Of a DNA stretch of 15,736 nt, positions 1-9,728 are shown in pieces. The first letter of the stretch is position 1, and every line of letters begins with the position of its first letter. The position numbers and the translations under genes were made by a program. The notes beneath the pieces were generated by a model. It was not told where the DNA came from, made no database searches, and saw only the letters and a program-made list of their open reading frames with translations. Origin of the DNA: JAAZVM01 sp041642635 (lineage in GTDB: Bacteria > Patescibacteriota > Gracilibacteria > BD1-5 > UBA6164); NCBI GenBank assembly GCA_041642635.1, contig JBEPWB010000021.1, positions 1 through 15,736 of the forward strand. The letters are read 5' to 3'.

Positions 1-1623
1 CTTACATTTTTTATTGTTATTTTATCATTAGAAAGTTTTTTCAAGAAAAATAAATCAAATTTTTGATTGTTAAATATTTTTTGATTTACAAAAAGACGTA
101 TATTTTTTTATACTTTTGTTTCGTTATTTTTGGTATTTTTTGTTGCATTTGTAACATCAATTATTTTAAATTATATAGTTCTATTCTTTCTTCAAAATAC
201 TTTTAGTTTTCTTTGAGTTTATTATATTTCTATTACAAATTGATTTCTCATAACTCTTGTATTACTTGTTATAGGAATTTATTCGCCTTTTTATAAAATA
301 CAAAAAAGTTCAATTAATTGATTATTAAATGATAATTCTGATTTTTCTAATTTTAAAAAACTAGATTATTTTATTTATACTTTTCTACTTTTTGCTTGAT
401 TTTTCTTGATAAATTTTATTTCTTGAATCGGATTATTTTTTAGTGTAATTTATTCATTTATAATAATTTTATTAATAGTTATTTTTTACTTAATTATTAA
501 TTTTGTTTTAAAAACTTTCTTCAAAAATATTTTTTCAAAAGTAAAAAATTTTTATATTTTTGATGCTATTCGTTCTACAATAAAGCCTTGAAATGTTTCA
601 TTTTTGATAATTTTTTCTAGTATTATTTCGTTTATTAGTATTTTTGTATTTTTTGTTTTTTCTGGTAGTTTTATTAATTATTTGACTAGTATCACACAAG
701 ACAGTAACGATATGTTTGTTTTGAACGCTACGAGTCAGGATTTGCCGGTTATTGAACAATATCTAGATGATGATGAAATCTATGAAATAGTTAATTTGAG
801 AATTAACTCAATAAATTGACAAAGTCTTGAAAGTTATCTTTGAGTTGAAGATGTTAGTCGTGATTTTTCTCGTGAATTTTTCTCAACTACTAATCAATTG
901 GATGTGCCAATAATTAGATGAGATGAATTATCTGCGTGAGAAGTTTCAGTTGATGCTGAATTTGCTTGAAGACTTGATTTATCAATTTGAGATATTATAG
1001 AATTTGATGTTGCTTGATTAACTCAAACTCTTGAAGTAGTCAATTTTAGGGAAGCGGTTAGATCTTGAACAAATCCTTTTTTCTTTTTTCAATTAGACCC
1101 ATCTGATTTTGAAGATTATCCTAAAAGTTATATTTTATCATATAGACAATCAGAAAAACCAGAAAATTTAGAATCGATTTTAGCTAGAGAAACTGATTCA
1201 AATCTTAGCTTTATTGATACAAAAGAAATAATTGATATTGTAATTAATATTTGAAACCAAATATTAAGAGTCGTATATTTTGCTTTGTTTTATATTTTTG
1301 TTTTTTCAATTATAAGTTTTTTGGTTTCAGTATTATTCCTAAAAAAATTTAAAGAATCAAAAATATTTACACTCAATATTTTGTGATGAGATTTTTCAAA
1401 ACTGAAAAAATCTTTAAAATTAGAATACATTTATTTAATAAGTATCTGATTTTTATTTAGTTTTGTATTTTGAAGCTTGGCACTTTTTCTTATTTTTTCA
1501 TTTAACTCTTATTTTGGAATTTCTCTTAATTATTATATTTATTGAGTTTGAATATTATTAATATTATTTTTTATACTAAATATATTTGTATATTTATCAC
1601 TGAATATAAAACAAAAAAACTAA
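1..1623 (+). CDS. ABC transporter permease, FtsX/YbbP-like (5' truncated by window)
   Basis: This is the C-terminal 540 residues of a large integral membrane protein read with UGA as Gly. It opens inside a first FtsX-type permease domain, where a cytoplasmic loop NIFGFTKRRIFFYTF (about residues 25-39) resembles the family's coupling loop, followed by hydrophobic segments up to about residue 165. A further membrane segment lies at about 200-222. Then comes a soluble extracytoplasmic domain (about 222-415) whose DSNDMFVLNATSQD and LRINSING stretches match the arrangement in YbbP-family permeases. A second FtsX domain closes the protein, with loop LNILGGDFSKLKKSLKLEY at about 459-477 and several membrane segments. 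The two-permease-domain layout is that of COG3127 proteins, which act with an ATPase in export or envelope lipid and lipoprotein handling. The ATPase is not visible and may lie upstream. The substrate cannot be inferred. The stop TAA lies inside the terminator palindrome. Confidence 0.8.
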
Positions 1624-1650
1624 AAACCTTTAAAGGTTTTTAGTTTTTTT
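1613..1650. terminator. Bidirectional intrinsic terminator between convergent genes
   Basis: A perfect 24-base palindrome at 1620-1643 (arms CTAAAAACCTTT and AAAGGTTTTTAG) is preceded by an A-tract and followed by a T-tract, so it carries a U-run on both strands. It overlaps the TAA of the permease gene and abuts the stop of the Nudix gene on the other strand, so it can serve both converging transcripts. Confidence 0.85.
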
Positions 1651-2084
1651 TATGCAATACTTTTTAGTATTTGTTTTACTTGTTTGAAAGTATTTACTGA
1701 TGTCAAAATTTCATCAACAGTAAAAAAATTATACTCATCTATTTCTTCTTCTTGAATTTTTATTTCTCCAGATTTTATTTCTGATAAAAATATATATTCA
1801 AGTTTTTTTATTTGTTTTCATTTACAATTTTCAAACTCGATTTTATAGACACAAATTGGACTTGCCAATTCTTTTACATTTTCAAAATCTAGTCAGATTT
1901 TAGTTCAAAGAATTCTTATTTTTAAATTTAATTCTTCTTTTACTTCTCTTTTTATAGCTTTATAAATATCTTCGTTTCATTCAATATGTCATCCAGGCAA
2001 AGACCAATAATCCTTTTTTTTATGTCTTACTAACAAAAATTTTCATTCTTCATTTCTTAAAAATGTTCTAACAACCTTTTTCAT
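1650..2084 (-). CDS. Nudix hydrolase (MutT-like)
   Basis: The 144-aa product is read with UGA as Gly. A complete Nudix box runs from G32: G-x5-E38-x7-R46-E47-x2-E50-E51-x-L, with asparagine where the signature usually has the late glycine. PGGH at residues 30-33 uses GGA for the first glycine and TGA for the second. Nudix enzymes cleave nucleoside diphosphates linked to another group, commonly damaged dNTPs or dinucleotides. The sequence does not reveal the substrate, and MutT-like sanitation is only the default guess. It lies 19 bases downstream of elp3 on the same strand, so the two are probably cotranscribed and share the palindromic terminator at its 3' end. The ATG was chosen because it is the only plausible start before the first strand of the fold. 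No Shine-Dalgarno sequence is seen. Confidence 0.88.
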
Positions 2085-2103
2085 TTTTTACAAAAAAATT
2101 AAA

Positions 2104-3828
2104 TTATAAATCTTTTACCATATATTCTCACTCTACATAGTATCATCTTTTTTCATAATATGCTCTAACTCAAACTCATGCAATTACAGCCATTCTTTTG
2201 TATCAAGCTTTTGCTGCTAATTCTTCAGATCTAGCAATAAGTTTTTTTCAAAATCATAAATGTTGACCAAAAGTCGTTCATTTTTCTCAAATACTTAATT
2301 GATCTCAAAAAGTATGGATTTCTCTAATAATTGCAGCTCATTTTAATTCTGGTAAAACTGATACAATTTTTTTGTTTTCTCCTGGTAATCTCAGTCTTAA
2401 AAGTGAAAAAATTGTTCTATCGCTTGGGTCTTCAAAAGTTAAGAAATGTTCATATCAATCAGAAGCTTCATAAGCATAATCATTTATAACAGCGTCTTTT
2501 GGATCATTTTTTCAGAATTTTATTTCTCTGTGTCTAACATCTACCATTTTTATTCATTCTAATTCTAATTTTTTTTCTACTATTTGTCTTAGATTAGCTA
2601 GTTTTGATCATTCGAGAATCTCAGTTGCAGGAATATCTCTGTAAGTTCTGTTAAGTCTTACATATTCAGGAACCATAGCTTCTAGATCTGCAGTTAAATC
2701 TATTAGAGTATCATCATCATATGCTGTAAATCCTCAATCTTTCCAGATTTGAGTTAATTCTGATTTGTCAGTTACAACCATTGGATAAATTTTTAATTCA
2801 TCTGGTCTAAATTTTTGGTCATCAAAAATTCTTTTTAGAGATGATTTGTCCATTTCTGGAGTTGATCCAAGTAAATTTGGCATCATATGAGCAACTACTT
2901 TGAATCAAGCATCTTTTAATAACTTTGTTGCAGCGATACTCTCAGCGTTACCGTGTCATCTTTTGTTAAGCTCGTTTATTTCATCATAAGTAGTTTGGTA
3001 TCAGATTTCTACTCTTGTTACTCAATAACTTCTAAGTCTTTTTATTTCTTCTTCGTCAATCCAATCTGGTCTTGTTTCTATTGCAACTCAAATAACTCTA
3101 CATCTAGAAGTTTCGTTTAGTTTTTTTGCTTCCTCTAGACTTGATGAAATTTTTGCTTTGTAAGTTTCTCTTATTTTGAAGTTTGCAAATTTATCAGTTG
3201 ATAAGTCAGTGCTTTCGATAAATCATTTCATTTCATCATAAGTATTAAAAGCATCATAAATACCTTTAATAAAGTCTTCTTGGTAATGTTTTGGGTAAAC
3301 TGACCAAGTTCATCAAATAATTCTAATATCGTTTTTTTCGATTTTGTGACCAGTAACTTCTAAGGCTCTTAATCTATTATGAATTTGTTTTATCGGATCA
3401 AATTTGTTCAGTTCAGCTCTCATTACAGCCGGTTCATTTGGAATATACGATTTTGGTAATCATTCAAAAGTAGGACAATAAACACATTCTCCAGGACATC
3501 ACCAAAATTTTGTCAAAAGTGAAATAACAGTTACTCAAGATTGACTTCTTACTCATCTTTTTCTAAGAATTTTTTTGAATAATAAGTTTTCTTCTAATTC
3601 TCAAGTAGCAATTAATTCATTATATCTTTCTATTAATTCAATACTTGCAATTGGTTTTGCTAGTTTATATTTTCAATAAATTTTATTTTTTATTTTATGA
3701 AAATTATCTTTATTGAATTCTAATCAAACTTCATTAATTCATTTTAGTCAAGCTATAAGTAATTCATCAAGTATTTTTGTTTTTTCTTGAGTTTTTTCTC
3801 TAATTGTATGATTTCATGATCAGCTCAT
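2104..3828 (-). CDS. elp3: Elp3-like tRNA uridine(34) modification enzyme, radical SAM/GNAT
   Basis: This 574-aa protein matches the bacterial/archaeal Elp3 architecture. The N-terminal about 100 residues are helical and basic. A radical SAM domain follows with cluster cysteines C111, C115 and C118 in CPGECVYCP, then PKSYIPNEPAVMRAELNKFDP and the IRIIGGTWSVYP strand. The C-terminal part (about 450-574) is a GNAT acetyltransferase with the acetyl-CoA loop-like QHLGFGKKLIARSEELA and the GVGVRAYYEKRGY motif. Elp3 uses acetyl-CoA and SAM chemistry to install carboxymethyl-type groups on wobble uridine 34 of tRNAs, which tunes codon reading. Such an enzyme is notable in a cell that must read UGA as Gly and UGG as Trp (see findings). 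In-frame TGA supplies the glycine just before C111. It is first in a two-gene operon with the Nudix gene, with a candidate promoter upstream. No other tRNA-modification gene is in view. Confidence 0.92.
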
Positions 3829-3868
3829 TTTAATTGTTATTATTTATTATTTAAATATTCAAGTTTTA

Positions 3869-3896
3869 ATTATACTTTTACATTGATTTTTTGCAA
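3869..3896 (-). promoter_or_regulatory. Candidate promoter for elp3-nudix
   Basis: On the minus strand TTGCAA (3891-3896) is followed after 16 bases by a perfect TATAAT (3869-3874). The expected start would be near 3862, giving a leader of about 35 bases before the elp3 ATG. In such AT-rich DNA a TATAAT alone means little, but the spacing to a -35-like hexamer supports the call. Confidence 0.5.
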
Positions 3897-3905
3897 TAAA
3901 AAATT

Positions 3906-3932
3906 TTGCAATTTTTAAAATATTAATATACT
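3906..3932 (+). promoter_or_regulatory. Candidate promoter for the abrB-adaptor-RND operon
   Basis: TTGCAA at 3906-3911 is followed after 15 bases by TATACT at 3927-3932, which would start transcription near 3939, about 33 bases before the AbrB-like ATG. The spacer is shorter than the ideal 17. It uses the same palindromic hexamer TTGCAA as the divergent elp3 promoter 15 bases away, so the pair could be a shared control site. An AT-rich imperfect hairpin (3899-3916) covers its -35 box and could be an operator. Confidence 0.4.
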
Positions 3933-3971
3933 TGGTGTGACTTTTCATACTTTTCTAACTAATTTCCACAT

Positions 3972-4205
3972 ATGAAAAATGATAAAAATTGTGATATAAA
4001 GCTAAAATTAGGATGATTAGCAACTATTTGATCTAAGTGACAAATTGTTATTCCAAAAGATATTAGGGATAAAATATGACTAAAAACTTGAGATCAAGTT
4101 GCTTTATTGTATTCACTAGAAAAAAAACATATTTCGATTGTAAAAAACGATGACTTAAACAAACTTTTTGAGTTAGCTAGAGACAATTGAATAATTATTG
4201 AATAA
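3972..4205 (+). CDS. AbrB/SpoVT-family transcriptional regulator
   Basis: The 77-aa product carries one looped-hinge (swapped-hairpin) AbrB domain at about residues 15-60. The core TIGSKGQIVIPKDIRDKIGL, followed by KTGDQVALLYS, is the classic signature, with three of its glycines encoded by TGA. Proteins of this fold dimerise and bind AT-rich DNA as transition-state regulators, or act as MazE-type antitoxins. No toxin gene follows; instead the adaptor and RND pump genes lie 21 bases downstream in the same direction. I therefore infer a local regulator that may bind the intergenic region just upstream and control the efflux operon, itself, and possibly elp3. A short C-terminal helix (LNKLFELARDNG) follows the DNA-binding domain. 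Confidence 0.85.
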
Positions 4206-4226
4206 TTTATAACTTTAAAAAATAAA

Positions 4227-6074
4227 ATGAACAAAAAAAATTTGTTAATTGTACTTATTTCACTTGTTTTGTTATCTTCTTGTTGAACTGATGACATTCA
4301 AGAAGAACAAGTACAAGAAAAAAAAGAATTTTTAATCGAAACTAAGGCTTTTTGAGAATTTTCAAATGAAGCTACACTTAGAAAAACTTGAAGATTATCT
4401 TCTAGTCAAAATATTTCTCTAAATTCAAACGCTAATGGTAGAGTAGGAAGTATTTATGTAAATGCTTGAGACAACGTACAAAAATGACAATTGTTAGCTA
4501 TCCTTGAAGATAATGTTGCAAACTATAACTTGAATATTTCTTCTGCTAATAATGCTTTGAGTTCTGCAAAAAATTCTTTGGAAGTTGCCAAAAATAATTA
4601 TGAAAAAGCAAAAATTGATGTTGAATCTAAAAAAATAACTTTAGAAAAACAGATTTCTGATCTTAGAAGAAATCTTAATAATCTTGATGTAGATAATGTA
4701 AATTCTAGTTCTTCTGTAGAATTAGATAAAATAGATAATTCTATTGAAAGATTAGAAATAGAATATGAAAATTTGGTTTTATCTAATGAAGAACAAATAA
4801 ATAATTTTGAAAAAACAATAAGTAGGGAATTTGTTGTATTACAAGATTATTTATATGATATTAATTATTTTAGTGATCAAATTCTTTGATTAACTCCAGA
4901 AAACAGAAATAAAAACGATAGTTATGAAAGATTTTTATGAGCAAGGGATTCTTCTCAAAAAATTCAAACTGAAAATTTATTTAGAGAAATGCTTGATTTA
5001 AAAGAAGAAATAGATTCAAAAAATCTTACATTTAATAACACAAAAGATTTTAATGAATATACTGATTATTTAACAAATTCTTATGAATCAATAATAACTT
5101 TTTTAAGAAGTTTTGATACAACTATTTCTAACTCTGTTGTTAGTGATTGAATTTTGAGTCAAGACAGAATTGATTGATTTAAATCAACTATTTGAGGTTA
5201 TAGAGCTACTTATAACAATAATAAAGCTCAATTAATTAGTTTAGATAATAGAGTAAATAATTTTTTAGATAGTTATAAAAATTCTGAACAATCATTACAA
5301 AAACAAATTGAAAACTTAAAAAGAGATAGGGAAATTTTTCTAAAATGACTGGATTTAGATGTAGAATCTTCAGAAGCTACTTTGGAAGAATCAATTAGAA
5401 ATAAAGAATTAACTTTACAAAATTTAGAATTATGATTGAAAGACGCTCAAAACAATATTAAAGATGCAGAAATAAGAGTAGAAGATGCTAGAATTAATTA
5501 TACTCAAGCATTAAGTGAAGCTTGAAAACTTAGAATAACTTCGCCGATATCTTGAACTATTTCTAATGTTTTAGTTGATTTGTGAGAACAAGTAAGTAGT
5601 TGAACTCCAACATTTGAAATATTAAATGAAGCTTCTAGCGTCATAAATATTTCTTTTACAAAAGAAGAATTAAAATATATTTATGATTGAAAAGAAGTTT
5701 ATTATGTAACTGATAATGAAACTTTTACATGAAATATTTATTCAATTTCTTCTACCGCTGATGAAAACTTAAAATATCAAGCAAAAGTGGATTTACCTTC
5801 ACAAGCCAACTTGATTTGAAATATTATTGATTTGCAGGTACCAATTCAAATAGAAAATAAATTATTACCAGTAAATACTATTAGAATAAATAATTCTTGA
5901 GTGTGAACTATTAATTATTATCAAAGTGGTGCTATAAACCAAATGGATGTAAATGTTTGAAAAAACTATTGAAATCTTATTGAAATAAATGATCAAGTAG
6001 ATATTGAAACTCAAATTATCTTAAATTATGTAGATAATTATAATGAAGAAGATTTTATTTTAAAAGTTAAGTAA
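4227..6074 (+). CDS. RND/HlyD-type membrane fusion (adaptor) lipoprotein
   Basis: The 615-aa product begins with a lipoprotein signal, basic MNKK, a hydrophobic core and lipobox LLSSC with C19 as the predicted lipidated residue. The first biotinyl-lipoyl half is at about 68-95 (NGRVGSIYVNAGDNVQKGQL). The second half is at about 433-465 (RITSPISGTISNVLVDLGEQ). A beta-barrel and membrane-proximal region follows to the C-terminus. Between the lipoyl halves lie about 335 residues rich in Glu, Lys, Asn, Leu and Ile with heptad-like patterning, a far longer helical hairpin than the AcrA type. Adaptors dock on an RND pump and bridge the space to an exit channel. The pump gene starts 8 bases after this stop, and two TAA codons stand in tandem at the end. 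Assignment to the adaptor family is firm. The transported substrate is unknown. Confidence 0.88.
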
Positions 6075-6082
6075 TAATATAA

Positions 6083-9000
6083 ATGAATATAAATATACAA
6101 AACGCAAAAAAAGATTTAGAAAAATGATTTTTTTGATTTTGGGTTAAAAGATATAGAGTTTCATATTTATTCATTTTCTTAGTATTAGTAGCTTGAATCT
6201 TTTCTATGATAAGTATTCCAAAAGAGTCAAGTCCTGATATAAAATTTTGAATTATTTGAATAAATACTATTTACCCTTGAGTGAATCCATGAGATATGGA
6301 TTCACTTATTACTGAAAAAATAGAAAAAGAAATAAAAGATATTGAATGAATTAATAAAATAACTTCAACATCTTGAGTTTGAGTTTCTAGTGTTACAGTA
6401 GAATTGAGAAACTCTGCAAATGTTAGAGATGTTTTGACTGATATAAAAGACTGAGTAGATTCTCTTAATTTTCCAGAAGATGCAGAAGATCCAAATGTTA
6501 CTGAATTATCAACAAGTAATGAATTGATGTTTGAAGTTTTACTTTATTGAGATTCTGATAAGTTTTCTAGATTTGATCTTATTCAAAAAGGTCAATATAT
6601 TAAAAATAACATCGAGTGAACAATAAACTGACTTTCTTCTATTGATATTTGAAGTTTGAATATGTCAACTGGGCAATCTTCTAGTGCAAATGATTATAGA
6701 ATAAAAGTTTTATTAGATAAGGAAAAACTAGAAGCACTCAATCTAACAATCTGACAAATTTCAAATTATATTTCAGCTTATAATAAAAATACTCCTATTG
6801 GTAATTTTACTATTTGAGATTTGAACTATGATTTTAGGTTTGATTGAGAATTACAAGATATAGAGGCATTAAGAAATATTGTAATAAAATCGTGAGAAAA
6901 CTCTAATGTGACTATTTGAGATATTTCTACAATTCAAAAAGAATATAATGATGATTCAATAAAAAAGTTATGATTTAAAGATCAAGCTGGTTATAATTAT
7001 ACTTCACTTCTTTTTAATAAAAGTGAATGAGTAAATATTTTTGATGTTTCATGAGTTTCAAAAGAAAAATTAGAAGAATTTATAGAAAACGATTCTAGTT
7101 TGGAATGATTAGGAATTTTTTATGTTAATGATTTATCACAAATAATTATTGATGACTATAGAAATTTATCATGAACAGCAATAAAAACTCTTATATTAGT
7201 TTTTGTAATTATATTAGTTTTTGTTTGATTAAAAGAATCTTTAATTGCATCTATATTAATTCCACTTTCTTTTTTAATCACTTTTATAGTTTTATATTCT
7301 CTTGGATATACTCTTAATTTTTTGACAAATTTTTCTCTTGTTCTTACTCTTTGAATAGCAATTGATACTGTAATTGTTATTATAGAATGAGCTTCAGAAA
7401 AAATGAAAATGTGATATTCTAGAAAATCAGCAATTTTATTAGCTATTCATGATTTTAAAGTACCACTTATTGCTTGAACAATGACAACTTTGGTAGTATT
7501 TTTACCTTTGATGTTTTTGCCTTGAGTTATGTGAAAATTTTTAGCTTATATACCAATAACTGTTTTTATCACTCTAGTAGCAGCATTATTTTTATCTCTT
7601 ACAATTAGTTCTCCATTATTTTTAAAATTTGCAGGTAAGCAAAAAAAATATTCTCCAGATGAAAAGTATGAAGAAACTTTTTCAGAAGAACAAAGAGAAT
7701 TTTTGGATTATGAAAGAGTTTGAAAAGTTGCTGAAACAAATAGTAGAGTTTGAATAAGAGATAAGTTTATAAAAAAAATTTGAAATTCATATTATTCAAC
7801 ACTAGAGAAAATTATAACAAAAACTTATATAAGAAGAATAATTATTCTTTCTCCTATTTTGATGCTTGTTTTGACTTTTGTATTTTTAGCTCCTAAAATT
7901 TGATTTACTTTTTTTCCTGCTTCTGATAATTGAGTAATTCAAGCAACTATTGAAACAAAAGAATGAACAACTGAAGATTCTTTAGAACAATATTTAGGTT
8001 TTATAGATGACTCTATTTCTGATATTGAGGAATTAAAAGTATATAATTTAACTATTTCTTGAAATAGTATTAGTGTAAATATTGAATTACTTTCAAAATT
8101 AGAAAGAGAAGAATTATGACTTAGAAATGTTTTTGAAGTAGAAGAACAAATTATTTGAAGATTAAGTGAATTAGAGAAAGAAGGGCTTAGTGTAGCAATA
8201 AATACTGTTTCTAATTGACCTCCATCTTGAAAAGCTATTTGAGTTAAATTAACAGCAAATAATGCTAACAAGATTGATGAATTAAAACAAACAGCAAATG
8301 TTGTTAGAGATTATTTTAGAACTATAGATTGACTAAAAAATATTTCTACAACTAGTAGTGAATCTCCCGGGCAATTTATTTTTAAATTCAATGAATCAAG
8401 GTTAGCTCAAGTATGACTTACTCCAAATGATATTTTGAATGAATTATATCTTTATACTAACTGAACTACTGCTTGAAGTATAAAATCTCAATATGAAGAT
8501 AATGATATATTTTTGAAAATAAAACAATTTGATGAAGAAATTAGTCCAGATGAAATTGCTAATCTTACTATAAACACAAGTATTTGAAAAATAAGAGTTT
8601 GAGATTTTGCAGATTATGAATTTACAAGTGCTATAACTTCTATAACTAGAGAAGACTGAAATGTAAATATTACTGTAGAAGCAGATTTAGAAACTTGATA
8701 TTTATCTACTGATATTCAACCAACTATTGATGAATACATAAATAATTATGATTTTCCAGAATGAATTAATTATTCAGCTTGATGAGAAAATCAAGAAAAT
8801 GCCGAATTAATAGAAGCTGTAGTTGTTTCATTATTCATTTCATTATTTTTAATATTTTGAATATTGGTTTTTCAATTCAATAGTTTTTTACAACCATTAA
8901 TGGTTTTATATTCTGTAGTATTAGCTATTATTTGAGTTAATGTTTGATTATTTATAACTTGAAATCCATATAGTATAACTTTTATGATATGATTTATTGC

Positions 9001-9310
9001 TCTCACTTGAGTAGTAGTTAATAATGCTATTATTTTGATAGATAGAATAAATAGAAATTTAAATAAATGAATTGATGATATTCATAGTGTTATTTCAGCT
9101 TGTAAATCAAGACTTCAACCAATTATTGTTACAACAATTACGACTGTATTCTGAGTTTTACCGTTAGCATTACAAGATGAGTTTTGGGCTTGATTAGGTT
9201 TTACAATAGTTTTTTGATTGTTAGCATGATCAGTTATGACATTGTTTGTTACACCAACACTTTATTATAGTTTGTTTTTGAAACCAAAAAAAATAAAAAA
9301 AAGAAATTAA
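6083..9310 (+). CDS. RND-family efflux pump inner-membrane transporter (AcrB/MdtB superfamily)
   Basis: The 1075-aa length is standard for RND pumps. TM1 follows a basic start (about residues 22-45) and leads into KESSPDIKFG and INTIYPGVNPGDMD, the usual opening of the first porter domain. A first block of membrane segments runs from about 365 to 520. TM4 holds GIAIDTVIVIIEG with D428, the position of the family's proton-relay aspartate, but its usual acidic or amide neighbour is Thr429. A second porter domain follows TM7 (about 590-610), and a second membrane block (about 910-1065) contains TGVVVNNAIILIDRINR, with N980 and N981 where AcrB has a lysine pair partner. Such Asn variants occur in other RND subfamilies. 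It is the last gene of the abrB-adaptor-pump operon. No outer-membrane channel gene accompanies it. Its last codons lie inside the terminator stem. Confidence 0.93.
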
Positions 9311-9328
9311 AATTTCTTTTTTTTATTT
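9291..9328 (+). terminator. Intrinsic terminator embedded in the end of the RND gene
   Basis: Perfect 18-base arms (9291-9308 and 9311-9328) flank a two-base loop. The left arm encodes the last residues and the first two bases of the stop codon. The stem is almost entirely A/T, with an eight-T run inside the right arm. It may also work weakly on the opposite strand. Confidence 0.7.
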
Positions 9329-9366
9329 AATAAATTTTTTATTTTGAAATAGTATATATTTTTATA

Positions 9367-9394
9367 TTGACATTTTTTAAAAATATGCGATAAT
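9367..9394 (+). promoter_or_regulatory. Strong promoter for the small cysteine protein
   Basis: A consensus TTGACA -35 box (9367-9372), a 16-base spacer, and -10 GATAAT (9389-9394) preceded by TG plus one base give an extended -10 element. Initiation is expected near 9401, about 28 bases before the ATG. It is the closest match to a sigma-70 promoter that I found in the window, which suggests high expression of the single small gene behind it. Confidence 0.75.
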
Positions 9395-9428
9395 CCAAAT
9401 AATTATATTAAAATTTAATTAATTTTTT

Positions 9429-9686
9429 ATGAATAGTGCAGGAAAAAAATTAACGGAAGTTATTGATGAACAAATAATTGCTACTTCTAATGATTGAGAA
9501 AAAGCAATAAAAGAGGTTACGAGTGTTTTTTCTGATAATTGTTTTAATTGTTTAAATTGAGAAAATTTACCTTGAGCTGATTATACTAAATTAACTCGTT
9601 GTGAAACAACTTGAATTACTAATTGATTAAAAAATTCTTCATGAACTCCAGCTTGTGAAAATTATGAACCAACATACAACCATTAA
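9429..9686 (+). CDS. Small four-cysteine protein of unknown function
   Basis: The 85-aa product is visible only if UGA is Gly: six of its seven glycines are TGA. I do not recognise it. The N-terminal third (about 5-35) looks helical and charged (KKLTEVIDEQIIATSNDGEK). The rest is glycine/asparagine-rich with four cysteines: C38 and C41 as CFNC, then C58 and C76. There is no signal peptide or membrane segment. The spacing could suit a small zinc- or disulfide-stabilised fold, but this is only a possibility. Support for a real gene is contextual: a near-consensus promoter 35 bases upstream, an intrinsic terminator starting at its stop codon, and isolation as a single transcription unit. Its codon use, with TGA as the dominant Gly codon, agrees with its neighbours. 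Confidence 0.72.
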
Positions 9687-9728
9687 ACTAAAAAAAGAAA
9701 CCTTTTATAAAGTTTCTTTTTTTAGTTT
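9685..9728. terminator. Bidirectional terminator between the cysteine protein gene and nrnA
   Basis: Perfect 17-base arms AAACTAAAAAAAGAAAC (9685-9701) and GTTTCTTTTTTTAGTTT (9712-9728) form the stem, with three further A-T pairs inside after a one-base bulge. T-tracts lie 3' on the plus strand and, as A-rich sequence, on the minus strand. It overlaps the stop of the plus-strand gene and contains the last codons of the minus-strand gene, so it can serve both. Confidence 0.8.

Noticed and set aside
3972..4205. MazE-type antitoxin of a toxin-antitoxin pair
   Set aside because: No small toxin gene follows or precedes it. The next gene is the efflux adaptor in the same direction, so a regulator is more likely.
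4094..4297. Minus-strand open frame over the AbrB gene and the adaptor start
   Set aside because: It is a shadow of two well-supported plus-strand genes and encodes no recognisable domain.
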